From the NCBI RefSeq assembly GCF_027533645.1, contig NZ_JAQAGY010000026.1, positions 32,755 through 96,754 on the forward strand: DNA of 64,000 bases, in the 5' to 3' direction. A model generated the notes under the pieces. That model did not search any database, was not told the origin of the DNA, and saw only the letters and a program-made list of their open reading frames with translations. The position numbers and the translations under genes are program-made. Positions 50,206 to 58,711 of the stretch are shown here, piece by piece. The stretch is from Paenibacillus caseinilyticus. Its GTDB lineage: Bacteria; Bacillota; Bacilli; Paenibacillales; NBRC-103111. Position 1 is the stretch's first letter. The number at the start of each line of letters is the position of its first letter.

Positions 50206-51201
50206 TCAGGTACTCCGCCGCCGGGACAAGTGAACGAACGTGGCGGCAAGGGCGGCCACAAGCACGGCGCCTTTGATGATATCGAAGGCGTAATACGGCA
50301 GGTTGAGCATCGTCAGGCCGTTGAGCAGCACGCCGATCAGGACGGCGCCGAAGAACGTGCCGATGACGTTCGGCTTGCCTGCGCCGAGCACGGAATAGCC
50401 TACGAATACCGCAGCGACCGATTCCATCAGGAGCGGTGCGCCCGCGTCGATTTGGCCGGAGCCTACCCGTGCCGAGAAGAGGATGCCGCCGACAGCGGCA
50501 AAGACCCCGGAGAGCACATAGGCGAGCGTGCGTACCTGGTTCACGGCAATGCCCGACAGCCGGGCGGCTTCTCGGTTGCCGCCGGTGACGTACATCTGGC
50601 GTCCCCAGCGGGTATAGGTCAGGAAGACGTGGACCAGAATTACCGCTCCGATCATGAGCAGGACGGGTACAGGAACGCCTAGCAGCTTGCCCTGTCCGAT
50701 CCAGAGAAATTCGCTTGTGAATTTGCCCGGTGCCTTGGTGCCGTCGGTCATCTGCATGTTGTTGTAGATCGAGAAGCCCTTCGTGTAAGTTTTGTGCACC
50801 CCGCCGATAATATACATCACAGCCAGTGTGGCGAGCAGGTCGGGAATGCGGATCTTCACGATGAGCAGTGCATTGAGCAGCCCGACGAGGACGCCGATGA
50901 TCAGTGGAATCGTCAGCACGGCAATCAGGGGCATCTGGTACCAGACCATCAGCGTGGCGGCGACGACGGTCGTCAGCGATACCGTGGCTCCGGCCGAGAG
51001 GTCGAAGCCGTCCACAATCTGCGAGAACGTCACGCCGATGGCGATGAACGTGACGATGGAGATGGAGCGGAGGATATCCGCCATATTGTCGTAAGACAGG
51101 AAGTTTTCATTGAGGATGGAGAAGATGGCAATGACGCCGGCAATGACGAGCAGGGCGCCGTATCGGTATAGGTAGTCCAGCTTGGTCGTTTTCGTATTCA
51201 T
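50206..51201 (-). CDS. sugar ABC transporter permease (RbsC type)
   Basis: The 331-residue permease has about ten hydrophobic segments and the ribose/galactoside-type signature VDGFDLSAGATVSLTTVVAA, plus GGNREAARLSGIAV. This branch forms a homodimeric channel. The ATG at 51201 follows GGGAGG at a longer distance than usual; the frame extends upstream into the ATPase gene. It is the last gene of a three-gene operon read leftward. Confidence 0.9.
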   Translation of the reverse strand: MNTKTTKLDYLYRYGALLVIAGVIAIFSILNENFLSYDNMADILRSISIVTFIAIGVTFSQIVDGFDLSAGATVSLTTVVAATLMVWYQMPLIAVLTIPLIIGVLVGLLNALLIVKIRIPDLLATLAVMYIIGGVHKTYTKGFSIYNNMQMTDGTKAPGKFTSEFLWIGQGKLLGVPVPVLLMIGAVILVHVFLTYTRWGRQMYVTGGNREAARLSGIAVNQVRTLAYVLSGVFAAVGGILFSARVGSGQIDAGAPLLMESVAAVFVGYSVLGAGKPNVIGTFFGAVLIGVLLNGLTMLNLPYYAFDIIKGAVLVAALAATFVHLSRRRST

Positions 51202-51209
51202 GGTGCTGC

Positions 51210-52754
51210 TTAAGCCTCCCCGCTGCTTGCATAATACAGAATTTGCTCTTGTGTCGCCTCGCTTCGGTGAAGCTCCTTGACCACTTTGCCATAGCTCATG
51301 ACGAGGATGCGGTCGGCGATACCGAGAATCTCGGGAATCTCGCACGACAAATAGATCACCGCTTTGCCCTCTCCGGCGAGCCGGCCGATCAGCCGGTAAA
51401 TATCGCTCTTCGCACCAACGTCGACGCCCTTGGTAGGCTCGTCGAACAGATATACCCGGGCGCCGGTGGGCAGCCACTTGCCGACGGCGACCTTCTGCTG
51501 GTTGCCGCCGCTCAGGTGCTGGACGAACTGGTCTCGGTGGGGAGGCTGGATGCCGAGCTCGGCAATCCGTTCCTCCGCATTCGCGCTCTCCCGGCGACCG
51601 GAGACAAAGCCGAGCCGGCTGAACTGCTTGAGCAGCGGCAGGGCGAGATTGCTCATCACCGACTGGGAGACGAGCACGCCCTGCTTGCGCCGCTCCTCCG
51701 GCACGAGCGCGATCCCGGCGCGGACGGCCTCCGCCGGCGAGGACAACCGCAGGGGCTGTCCGCCGAGCCGGATCTCGCCGCCGGTGAGCGGGTCGGCGCC
51801 GAAGAGCAGGCGCGACAGCTCGGTCTTGCCGGCGCCGACGAGGCCGACGACGCCGAGAATTTCCCCTGCGCGCACGCTCAGGTCGACCCCGCGCACCTTC
51901 GTGCCGAAGGTCAGGCCGCGCGCTTCGAGTACCGTCTCGCCTATGGGCACCACGGCTTTGGGGAACTCCTCCTCGAACGGCTTGCCGAGCATCTCTTCGA
52001 TCACGCGGTGGGCATCGGTCTCGGCCGCAGGCTTCGTAGAGATGTGCCGGCCGTCGCGCATGACGGTGACGCGGTCCGCGATCCGGAACACTTCGCCGAG
52101 ACGGTGCGAGATGAAGATGCAGCCCACGCCGTCGGCCTTGAGCCGGTGCATGAGGGCGAACAGCTGGTCGGCCTCTTCGCCGCTGAGAGGCGCGGTAGGC
52201 TCATCGAAGATGAGGAAGCGGGCCTTCTGGGCAAGCGCGCGGCCGATGAGCACGAGCTGCTTCTCAGCGATCGACAGGTCGCCGGCTTGAGCCCGGACAT
52301 CCAGGCCGGACAGCCCGAGATCACCGAGCACGCGCGCGGCCTCTTTCTCGAGCTGGCTCCACTGCAGCCAGCCGGGGCCGGAGGTCAGGCGGTCCAGCAT
52401 GATATTCTCCGCCACCGAGAGGGTGGGGACGAGTGCCGTGTCCACCTCTTGGTACACGCACTGGATCCCGCTGCGGATCGCATCGATCGGCGACTGGATC
52501 GCAAGCCGTCGCCCCCCGATGACGATCTCTCCCTGATCCGGCGAATAAGCTCCGGAGAGTACCTTCATGAGCGTGCTTTTGCCCGCACCGTTGGCGCCGA
52601 GAAGCGCATGGATTTCGCCGGGGCGGACATCGAAGTCGACGTCCTGCAGCGCAAGTACGCCGGGGAAGGATTTCGAGATCTGTTTCATATGAAGCGGGCC
52701 TTCGGCGGAACGGGCGCCTTCAGGATGAAGCGGTTCTTGAGACGATAGCGTCAT
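51210..52754 (-). CDS. sugar ABC transporter ATP-binding protein (RbsA/MglA type)
   Basis: A 514-residue protein with two fused ATPase halves. The first has Walker A GANGAGKST, the weak signature LSIAEKQ and Walker B LIFDEPTAPLS. The second has the atypical Walker A GLVGAGKTE, signature LSGGNQQK and Walker B LFDEPTKGVD. The asymmetry is normal for this family. It energises the RbsC-like permease encoded nine bases downstream. Confidence 0.93.
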   Translation of the reverse strand: MTLSSQEPLHPEGARSAEGPLHMKQISKSFPGVLALQDVDFDVRPGEIHALLGANGAGKSTLMKVLSGAYSPDQGEIVIGGRRLAIQSPIDAIRSGIQCVYQEVDTALVPTLSVAENIMLDRLTSGPGWLQWSQLEKEAARVLGDLGLSGLDVRAQAGDLSIAEKQLVLIGRALAQKARFLIFDEPTAPLSGEEADQLFALMHRLKADGVGCIFISHRLGEVFRIADRVTVMRDGRHISTKPAAETDAHRVIEEMLGKPFEEEFPKAVVPIGETVLEARGLTFGTKVRGVDLSVRAGEILGVVGLVGAGKTELSRLLFGADPLTGGEIRLGGQPLRLSSPAEAVRAGIALVPEERRKQGVLVSQSVMSNLALPLLKQFSRLGFVSGRRESANAEERIAELGIQPPHRDQFVQHLSGGNQQKVAVGKWLPTGARVYLFDEPTKGVDVGAKSDIYRLIGRLAGEGKAVIYLSCEIPEILGIADRILVMSYGKVVKELHRSEATQEQILYYASSGEA

Positions 52755-52832
52755 AGGAAGGATGCGCTCCCTTCATCGGAATGGACGGAAGCCGGCCAGC
52801 GCGTGAGACCCGGCCGCCGGTTGATAAGCAAA

Positions 52833-52859
52833 ATCCCACCGGAGCGGTGCCGGTGGGAT
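52833..52859 (-). terminator. intra-operon terminator after the binding-protein gene
   Basis: ATCCCACCGG pairs with CCGGTGGGAT (10 bp, loop 7). Read leftward, four T residues close and extend the stem. It sits between the binding-protein and ATPase genes and probably limits transcription of the membrane components. Confidence 0.65.
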
Positions 52860-52864
52860 GCGTG

Positions 52865-53962
52865 TTACTTCGCTGCAGGAGTCTCCGCCTTCTTAAGCCA
52901 GTCGGTGTAGCCCTGCTGGCTGTTGCCCCAGCCTTTGACGTGCTCGCTCAGCTGGGCTGTCGAGATTTGCTCCTTCGGCAGCTGGTCGCGTGCGACGAAT
53001 ACGGGCTCAAGCACCACCTTGTCCGGCGTTTGGTCGCCGTGCAGCTTCTGGTACAGGTAGCGCACCTGGATGCGGCCGATGTCCTTCGGATCTACGGCGG
53101 AAGAGGCGATCCACGGGCTGTTCGCATCCTGGATCATTTGGAGATCCTCGTCGCTCATGTCGATGCCGTAGACCTTGATCTCGGTACGGCCCGCCTGCTG
53201 GATGGCGCGGGAAGCGCCTTTGGCGAACTCGTCCCACGAAGCCCAGACGGCAGAGATATCGCCTTTGTTCGGGTACTTCTTCAGGATGGCCTCCATCTGG
53301 GCCTGCGTATCGAGGGCGGTGTTCTGCGAAGCGGCGCCGAAGGCGGCCACTTCCTTAATGTCCTTATACTTGTCCTGGAACGCTTTGTAAGCAATCTGAC
53401 GGCGTTCCATCGGAGCGAAGCCGGCCACCCAGATCTTGACGATATTGCCTTTGCCGCCGATATCGGAAGCAAGGCGTTCGAGTGTAGCTTCGGCCATCTT
53501 GGCGTCGTCCTGCTGAAGGACCGTGACGCCCGGCACGTTGATATCGCCGTCGAAGGCCACGACCGGAATTTTGCGCTCGATCGCTTTTTTGACGCCGGCT
53601 TCGAGGGCTTCGGCGGTACCGTGGTCGATGAGAATACCGTCGACCTTCTGGTTGATCGCCGCATCGAGGTTCGAGGACATCTTGGCGAGGTCGCCGTCGG
53701 CAGGGGTGACGGTCACTTTGCCGCCGAGTTTCTCTATCTGCTCTTTGACGCCTTCAATATATTGGGCCGAGAAGGTCCCGAGGTTGATCTGCATGATGAG
53801 GGCAATCTTTTTGCCTGAGAGCGGGTTCGACGCATTGGCGCCGGCCGCAGTTTCACCGGCATTGGCACTCTCGGCCGCGGGCTTGGCCGTTCCGCAGGCT
53901 GCGAGGCTTACGGACAACAGGACCGTCAGCACGGACAGCATGCTTTTTTTCCAGAAACGCAT
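52865..53962 (-). CDS. sugar ABC transporter substrate-binding lipoprotein (RbsB type)
   Basis: A 365-residue family 2 (ribose-type) binding protein. The lipobox SLAAC places the lipid on Cys23. The mature domain starts KKIALIMQINLGTFSAQYIEGVKEQIEKLGG, with typical segments INQKVDGILIDHGTAEAL and VVAFDGDINVPG. The ATG at 53962 follows GGGGAGGAA; the open frame runs to 54097 across the promoter. Ligand unknown; no sugar kinase or isomerase gene adjoins the operon. Confidence 0.9.
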   Translation of the reverse strand: MRFWKKSMLSVLTVLLSVSLAACGTAKPAAESANAGETAAGANASNPLSGKKIALIMQINLGTFSAQYIEGVKEQIEKLGGKVTVTPADGDLAKMSSNLDAAINQKVDGILIDHGTAEALEAGVKKAIERKIPVVAFDGDINVPGVTVLQQDDAKMAEATLERLASDIGGKGNIVKIWVAGFAPMERRQIAYKAFQDKYKDIKEVAAFGAASQNTALDTQAQMEAILKKYPNKGDISAVWASWDEFAKGASRAIQQAGRTEIKVYGIDMSDEDLQMIQDANSPWIASSAVDPKDIGRIQVRYLYQKLHGDQTPDKVVLEPVFVARDQLPKEQISTAQLSEHVKGWGNSQQGYTDWLKKAETPAAK

Positions 53963-53996
53963 GAGTGGTTCCTCCCCAATCTTCATCTTGTATTCT

Positions 53997-54087
53997 ATTA
54001 TAATTCCAATGGAATTACTGGTAATAGTTACTGTATCATCCGGCCAACGGTTGGTCAATCCCTTCGGCGAATTTTGTCGTAATTCCA
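53997..54087 (-). promoter_or_regulatory. promoter and palindromic operator of the RbsB-type operon
   Basis: Read leftward, TTGACC (54058-54053) and TACAGT (54035-54030) are 17 bases apart, and a second perfect TATAAT lies at 54002-53997. A perfect 17-base palindrome TAATTCCAATGGAATTA covers 54001-54017. The half-site TAATTCCA recurs at 54080-54087. A repressor at the palindrome would block the second -10 box and the region after the first start. Confidence 0.6.
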
Positions 54088-54193
54088 CTGATTTCATACC
54101 AAAAAGCCCGGAACGGCAAGGAAGCCGATCCGGACTGCCGGTTGTGCGTGATTGCGAACGTTTACAGAGTTGAGTAGACAGGCTTCGATCTGC

Positions 54194-54349
54194 TTAAGTC
54201 AGGAGAAAAGCTAGAGCCGCGATCGCAACCGAGATATAATGAAGGAGATCAAGCCATGGTTTCTTGGGACGCTGGGACAGGGAGAAGGTCATGTAAACCG
54301 AGCGGATGATGATAATCAGCAGGGCGGCTTGAAACAGGAGCTGGGGCAT
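54194..54349 (-). CDS. 51-residue membrane protein
   Basis: A short leftward gene whose product has two hydrophobic stretches, QLLFQAALLIIIIRSVYM and LLHYISVAIAALAFLL, separated by a basic loop SQRPKKPW. The ATG at 54349 follows CGGAGGGATCC with good spacing; a longer frame to 54385 lacks one. I recognise no family. Confidence 0.6.
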   Translation of the reverse strand: MPQLLFQAALLIIIIRSVYMTFSLSQRPKKPWLDLLHYISVAIAALAFLLT

Positions 54350-54519
54350 AAGGATCCCTCCGCATTCATCGGGTATAGGTTTCACTACTCAGCTTATGCC
54401 GCAGCACTCCCATATCATGCCAACTGCCTTTGGAAGGGAAGTGCAACCTTTTTAAGCCGGATGGCGTCTAGAGGATAACTCCGGAGAATTAGACAATGAA
54501 CCAAGAGAGGTTGTTATTT

Positions 54520-55452
54520 ATGCGAAAAAAACAACATGCGATCACAGCGGTCCTCTCGGCCGCAGTGCTTTTGACGGGAACTTTTGCTTCATCTGCTCTG
54601 GCTTTCACGGATGTCTCGGGAGAGCAGGCGGCGCCGATTCTCGACCTGAAGGAGAGAGGCATCGTGAGCGGCTTGGAGGGTGACCGGTTTGTTCCACAAG
54701 GCAAGACGACTTATGCGGAAGGCATCACCATGCTGGTGAAGGCTTTTCATCTGAACATAGACAACATGAAATTTATCAAGGCTCCCCAGACGAGCGATTA
54801 TTTCACCAATGTGCCTAACGATGCCTGGTATGCGGACAGTTTTATTAAGGCGCACTTGAATGGTGTACCGCTGCCGAAGGATGTCAATCCGGGGGCGATC
54901 TTGACGCGTGAAGCCTTCGCGAACCTGCTGGTGCATACGGTGGAGTCTCAAGGGGAGTTCCCGATGGTCAAAATGTATATCGAACTTGCCGACGAGCAGG
55001 AGATGGATCCGTCGCTTAGCGGCGCTGTCCAGCGGCTCGTACTGTACAAGTTTGCCTCCATTGGCGAGGACCGCAAGTTTTATCCGAAACGCGAGCTGAC
55101 CCGCGGAGAAGCGGCGGTCTGGCTGCATAACGCGATCCGTTTCGTCGAATCCCACCAAGGCCAGCCGGCGCCCGCTCCCGCTCCCGCTCCTCAGGGGGAG
55201 GAGGTACAGGTGACGGTGGAGAAGGTGAGCACGGACGTGAACCGGGTCGTGCTCTCCCGCGGTTCGAAGCCGACCTCCGGGTATGGCATTCAGATTACGG
55301 GTCTCCGGTTCGAAGAGGGGGGCCGTGCGGTGATCAATTATAAGCTGACGGATCCGGCGCCGGGCAGCATGAACGCTACGGTGGTTACCGAGCCGAAGGC
55401 TGAGACTTACATCTCTTCGAAGTACCAACCCGCGGTCGAGCAGGAAGCATAG
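54520..55452 (+). CDS. SLH domain protein with PrcB-like C-terminal domain
   Basis: A 310-residue exported protein. The signal peptide is cleaved near SALA-F (residue 28). S-layer homology-type repeats cover about 28-200, including FTDVSGEQAAPILDLKERGIVSGLEGDRFVPQG, YFTNVPNDAWYADSFIKAHL and FYPKRELTRGEAAVWLHNAI. A Pro-Ala linker (PAPAPAPAP) follows, then a domain (about 215-305) with the SGYGIQI motif of PrcB-type protease-complex proteins. It is probably anchored to wall polymers. AGAGAGG supports the ATG at 54520. Confidence 0.78.
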   Translation: MRKKQHAITAVLSAAVLLTGTFASSALAFTDVSGEQAAPILDLKERGIVSGLEGDRFVPQGKTTYAEGITMLVKAFHLNIDNMKFIKAPQTSDYFTNVPNDAWYADSFIKAHLNGVPLPKDVNPGAILTREAFANLLVHTVESQGEFPMVKMYIELADEQEMDPSLSGAVQRLVLYKFASIGEDRKFYPKRELTRGEAAVWLHNAIRFVESHQGQPAPAPAPAPQGEEVQVTVEKVSTDVNRVVLSRGSKPTSGYGIQITGLRFEEGGRAVINYKLTDPAPGSMNATVVTEPKAETYISSKYQPAVEQEA

Positions 55453-55536
55453 AGCAAGTATCTCCCTCTATTGATCTGCTGACACGAAGCAAGTGTAACG
55501 CACTCAGCGCCACGCATCCGGATACCGCCGCACCCT

Positions 55537-55577
55537 AGAGGCCTCTGCTGAACCGACCGGTTCCGGCTGAGGCCTCT
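55537..55577. terminator. hairpin after the SLH-PrcB gene
   Basis: AGAGGCCTC (55537-55545) pairs with GAGGCCTCT (55569-55577) around a nested GAACC/CGGTTC pairing, followed by TTGTCC. Confidence 0.5.
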
Positions 55578-55636
55578 TGTCCTGCCAGCGTGCCGTATAG
55601 CGGCGGGTGCCGGACTCCCGTGCACGGGGATTCAGA

Positions 55637-55666
55637 TTGCCGGCCAGCGGGTAAAACGGGTATACT
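55637..55666 (+). promoter_or_regulatory. promoter of the alpha/beta hydrolase gene
   Basis: TTGCCG (55637-55642) and TATACT (55661-55666) are 18 bases apart. Confidence 0.5.
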
Positions 55667-55727
55667 ATCGATCAACATCCAGCAGCAAACAATCATTGAC
55701 GCAAGCGATCTAGAGGAGGATATAGAT

Positions 55728-56519
55728 ATGCAGAAAATGACCAAGGAAATCAACGGAGTTCGTTTATCTTATACAGAAGCGGGCGAAGGCACGCCTGTGG
55801 TGCTGCTGCACGGATTCTGCGGCTCTTCCGCGTATTGGGACGAACTGGTGCCCCTGCTCGAGAGCCGGTGCCGGGTAATTGTACCCGATCTTCGGGGGCA
55901 CGGGGATTCCGCGGCGCCCGATGGCAGCTATTCCATGGAAACGTTCGCAGAAGAGACGGCAGGCTTTCTGAAGGCGCTTGATCTGGGCCGCACAGTAGTG
56001 CTCGGTCACTCGCTCGGAGGGTACATTACGCTGGCGTTGGCCGAGCGTTACCCGGATCTGCTGCTTGGCTTCGGCCTCATCCACTCGACGGCACTGCCGG
56101 ATGACGAGAAAGGCAAAGAAGGCCGGTTGAAGGCCATGAATACGATCCGCGAGCAAGGGCTGCCTGCGTTCATTGAGGGGCTGATTCCGAAGCTGTTCGC
56201 GCCTGCCCATCTAGAGTCCATGCCGCAGGCCGTGGACAAGGCCAAAGAGATCGGGCTGGGCACGGATCCCGAAGGCGCGGTACGTACGCTGGAGGGGATG
56301 CGCACCCGTCCGGACCGTCAGGCGGTACTGGCTGAGGCTCAGGTGCCTGTGCTGCTTGTAGCCGGTACGGGGGATGGGGTCATCGCGCCGGAGAAGACCT
56401 TTGCCGTAGATGGGGAGCATATTACGAAGAAACAGATCGACGGCGCCGGCCATATGAGCCTCGTCGAAGCGCCGGGTGATTTGGCGCAGGCGATTCTTGC
56501 CTTCACGGCGTCCATATAA
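55728..56519 (+). CDS. alpha/beta hydrolase
   Basis: A 263-residue hydrolase of the soluble alpha/beta fold. The nucleophile Ser95 is in VLGHSLGGY, the oxyanion segment is LLHGFCGSS, and the catalytic His lies in GAGHMSLVEAP with an Asp in VAGTGDGVIAP. The size and DLRGHGDS motif fit the esterase/C-C hydrolase group. The substrate is unknown. ATG 55728 follows AGAGGAGG; the frame extends to 55590 but crosses the promoter. Confidence 0.85.
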   Translation: MQKMTKEINGVRLSYTEAGEGTPVVLLHGFCGSSAYWDELVPLLESRCRVIVPDLRGHGDSAAPDGSYSMETFAEETAGFLKALDLGRTVVLGHSLGGYITLALAERYPDLLLGFGLIHSTALPDDEKGKEGRLKAMNTIREQGLPAFIEGLIPKLFAPAHLESMPQAVDKAKEIGLGTDPEGAVRTLEGMRTRPDRQAVLAEAQVPVLLVAGTGDGVIAPEKTFAVDGEHITKKQIDGAGHMSLVEAPGDLAQAILAFTASI

Positions 56520-56537
56520 GTAATGCAGGAAGATAGG

Positions 56538-56569
56538 GAAGGTCCCGAGGCAGGGGCCTTCTTTTTTTA
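56538..56569 (+). terminator. intrinsic terminator of the alpha/beta hydrolase gene
   Basis: GAAGGTCCC (56538-56546) pairs with GGGGCCTTC (56553-56561), followed by about seven further T residues. Confidence 0.85.
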
Positions 56570-56590
56570 TCTTCATGAGCAGCAGACCCA

Positions 56591-56647
56591 TTGACGGGTA
56601 GAGGAGAGGAGGCATATACTTAAAATACCAAAGTGAGTAATCACTCA
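56591..56647 (+). promoter_or_regulatory. promoter and TetR-like operator of the second FAD monooxygenase
   Basis: TTGACG (56591-56596) and TATACT (56615-56620) are 18 bases apart. Just after the predicted start lies TGAGT-AATC-ACTCA (56634-56647), the sort of palindrome used by TetR-family repressors. No TetR gene is nearby. Confidence 0.55.
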
Positions 56648-56708
56648 TTCCTTCATAACCCTGCATCCCAAGTGAGGACTCGCAGCGCATATAACGGAGG
56701 CGATGGCT

Positions 56709-57929
56709 ATGAATCGAACGGTAGATACGGAGGTTTGCATTGTCGGGGGCGGTCCAGCCGGACTGATGCTCGGGCTTCTGCTTGCCAAGGCGGGAACACG
56801 GGTGCTTGTGCTCGAGAGCCACTCTAATTTTGACCGCGAATACAGGGGGGAAGTGCTTCAACCCCGCTTTCTGCAGATGCTGGAGGAACTGGGCCTGCGT
56901 GATTATATCGAATCGTTCCCGGGCTCCAAGGTGCGCTCCGGCGCCTTTTACTACAAAGAAAAGCTCCTCGGCGAGTTCCGCTTCGACAGCTTCTCGAAGG
57001 ACATTCCGTATGCGCTTTGGATGCCGCAGCCTATTCTGCTCAATGCCTTGTATGACAAAGCCCGTGCGATCCCAACTTTCGACCTTCTCTACCAGGCTTC
57101 CGTGAATGAGCTTCTATGGGAAGGGGATGGCGTCTGCGGAGTGGTCGCCGATACGCCAGATGGTCCGGTCACCGTACGTGCCCGTGTCACGGTCGGCGCC
57201 GATGGCCGCTTCTCGGCGGTCCGCCGGCTTGGGGGCTTTGAGATGGAATACGAGCATCATCCGGGAGACCTCATTTGGTTCAGTGTGCCGCGGCCTGCGG
57301 GCTGGGGGGAAGCACTGCGTATGAAGCTGACCGATGGACACGGGTTTGTGATCCTGCCCAAGTACCCCGATCTGCTGCAGGTCGGCATGGCCGTTCTGCC
57401 CGGGGAGTGGAGGGATATCCGCAGCCAGGGCATCGCCGCGCTGAAGAAAGAACTGCTTGCCGCCCATCCGGCCTTCCGGGTGTTTGCGGAAGAGCTGCAG
57501 GATTTCAAACCCTTTGTCCTGCTCCAAGCCAAAGCGTTCTACGTGCGTGAATGGGCGAAGAATGGATGTCTGCTTATCGGCGATGCGGCACACTGCGCCT
57601 CCCCGATCGGAGCGGTCGGCGTCTCGCTTTCCGTCGCTACGGCGGTCACGGCTGCAGGAGTGATTCACGACGCGCTTCAGGATAACGACGTATCCGCCGC
57701 ACGGCTTCACCGTGTACAAGAGCTGCGCGGCAAGGAACTGCGTGCGGTTCACCGCATCCAGGAACGGGGGGCGAAGATCATGTTTGCCTCCTCGCCTGCG
57801 CTCCGCTCTCTGGTTCCCGTGCTGATCACCCTGGCGGCAAGGCTGAGGCTCATTTCCCGGATCCAGCGCCGGACCTTGCTTCAGCCGCAGCCGCTGAACG
57901 TTCACCCCCGGTTTCAGTTCGAAGGCTGA
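56709..57929 (+). CDS. FAD-dependent monooxygenase (PHBH/UbiH fold), second copy
   Basis: A 406-residue flavoprotein with CIVGGGPAGLMLGLLLA near the N-terminus, VGADGRFSAVRR in the middle and LLIGDAAHCASPIGAVGVSLS near residue 290. It is a paralogue of the enzyme at 10741-12090; both share the GExLQPxxLxxLxxLG segment after the first motif. I use ATG 56709 because ACGGAGG is eight bases upstream; ATG 56703 would be too close. It probably hydroxylates an aromatic compound. The TetR-like operator suggests induction by that compound or a related toxin. Confidence 0.85.
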   Translation: MNRTVDTEVCIVGGGPAGLMLGLLLAKAGTRVLVLESHSNFDREYRGEVLQPRFLQMLEELGLRDYIESFPGSKVRSGAFYYKEKLLGEFRFDSFSKDIPYALWMPQPILLNALYDKARAIPTFDLLYQASVNELLWEGDGVCGVVADTPDGPVTVRARVTVGADGRFSAVRRLGGFEMEYEHHPGDLIWFSVPRPAGWGEALRMKLTDGHGFVILPKYPDLLQVGMAVLPGEWRDIRSQGIAALKKELLAAHPAFRVFAEELQDFKPFVLLQAKAFYVREWAKNGCLLIGDAAHCASPIGAVGVSLSVATAVTAAGVIHDALQDNDVSAARLHRVQELRGKELRAVHRIQERGAKIMFASSPALRSLVPVLITLAARLRLISRIQRRTLLQPQPLNVHPRFQFEG

Positions 57930-57983
57930 GAGGTTGTATTTGCAGGCAAAATCGAGGCGCCAGCTCGATTCTTCTCCGAGATC

Positions 57984-58017
57984 GCTTCCGTGGCCGATGG
58001 TCTGCGGAGGCGTTTTT
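57984..58017 (+). terminator. intrinsic terminator of the second FAD monooxygenase gene
   Basis: GCTTCCG (57984-57990) pairs with CGGAGGC (58005-58011) with one G-U pair, followed by GTTTTT. Confidence 0.6.
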
Positions 58018-58072
58018 GTAATAATAGAATTGATATCTCACCAGGGCTCGATCCTGTCTTCTTATATTTCTA

Positions 58073-58111
58073 ATAAACGCGCCTTGTCCTTTAAGGACAA
58101 GGCGCGTTTAT
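58073..58111. terminator. strong hairpin upstream of the DCC gene
   Basis: A perfect 17-bp stem (ATAAACGCGCCTTGTCC at 58073-58089, complement at 58095-58111) with the loop TTTAA. It may back up the preceding terminator. Confidence 0.7.
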
Positions 58112-58184
58112 CTTGTCTGCTTGAGGGCCAATTTGGGGTAATGATAATAGGGGATGGGCGGAGCCGCAGACGAGCAGGGTGTAG

Positions 58185-58190
58185 TATAAT
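58185..58190 (+). promoter_or_regulatory. -10 box of the DCC-family gene
   Basis: A perfect TATAAT, 42 bases before the ATG. No convincing -35 box lies 16-18 bases upstream. Confidence 0.45.
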
Positions 58191-58231
58191 GACAGGAGAA
58201 AGTGCGTACGAAGGGAAAGGAGCGTGTTCAC

Positions 58232-58654
58232 ATGAGCGAAGAGCAGAGGGTTACGGAGGAGTATGCCGTTGTCTTTTATGACGGGGTATGCGGCTTCTGC
58301 CAGAAGATCGTGCAGTTCATCCTGCCTCGGGATCCCGAGGGGAAATTCCGGTTTGTGGCGATTCAATCCGAGCTTGGACGCCGCGTCCTGACGGAGCATG
58401 GGCTCGATCCCGAAGAGCTGAGCACCTTTGTGCTGCTCGACAAGGGAAAGATCTATACGAGGTCTACGGCTGGATTGCGGGTGCTCCGCGAACTCGGCGG
58501 GCTATGGCGGCTGCTGTACTTGTTCATCGTCGTTCCGAGTCCGCTTCGGGATCTCATCTACAAGCTGATCGCAGGCAACCGCTACCGTCTGTTCGGCAAG
58601 ACCGATGCCTGCCTGCTGCCGCGTCCCCAGGAGCGGGCGCGTTTTTTGAACTAG
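58232..58654 (+). CDS. thiol-disulfide oxidoreductase DCC family protein
   Basis: A 140-residue protein of the DCC (DUF393) family. The hallmark DGVCGFCQ near residue 18 gives the CxxC pair, and later FVLLDKGKIYTRSTAGLRVLREL and GNRYRLFGKTDACLLP are typical. The family is predicted to be thioredoxin-like, but its substrates are not known. The ATG at 58232 follows AAAGGAG; a longer frame begins at 58202. Confidence 0.85.
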   Translation: MSEEQRVTEEYAVVFYDGVCGFCQKIVQFILPRDPEGKFRFVAIQSELGRRVLTEHGLDPEELSTFVLLDKGKIYTRSTAGLRVLRELGGLWRLLYLFIVVPSPLRDLIYKLIAGNRYRLFGKTDACLLPRPQERARFLN

Positions 58655-58711
58655 ACAAGGTTCGCGGACGCCTGTTTGGTTAGCCGGTTCGGTATTGTCT
58701 GCTGGGCCGCG

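Noticed and set aside
51243..52748. A 501-codon open frame on the plus strand
   Set aside because: It runs antisense through the RbsA-type ATPase gene, has no ribosome binding site and has shadow-like composition; the ATPase motifs are on the other strand.
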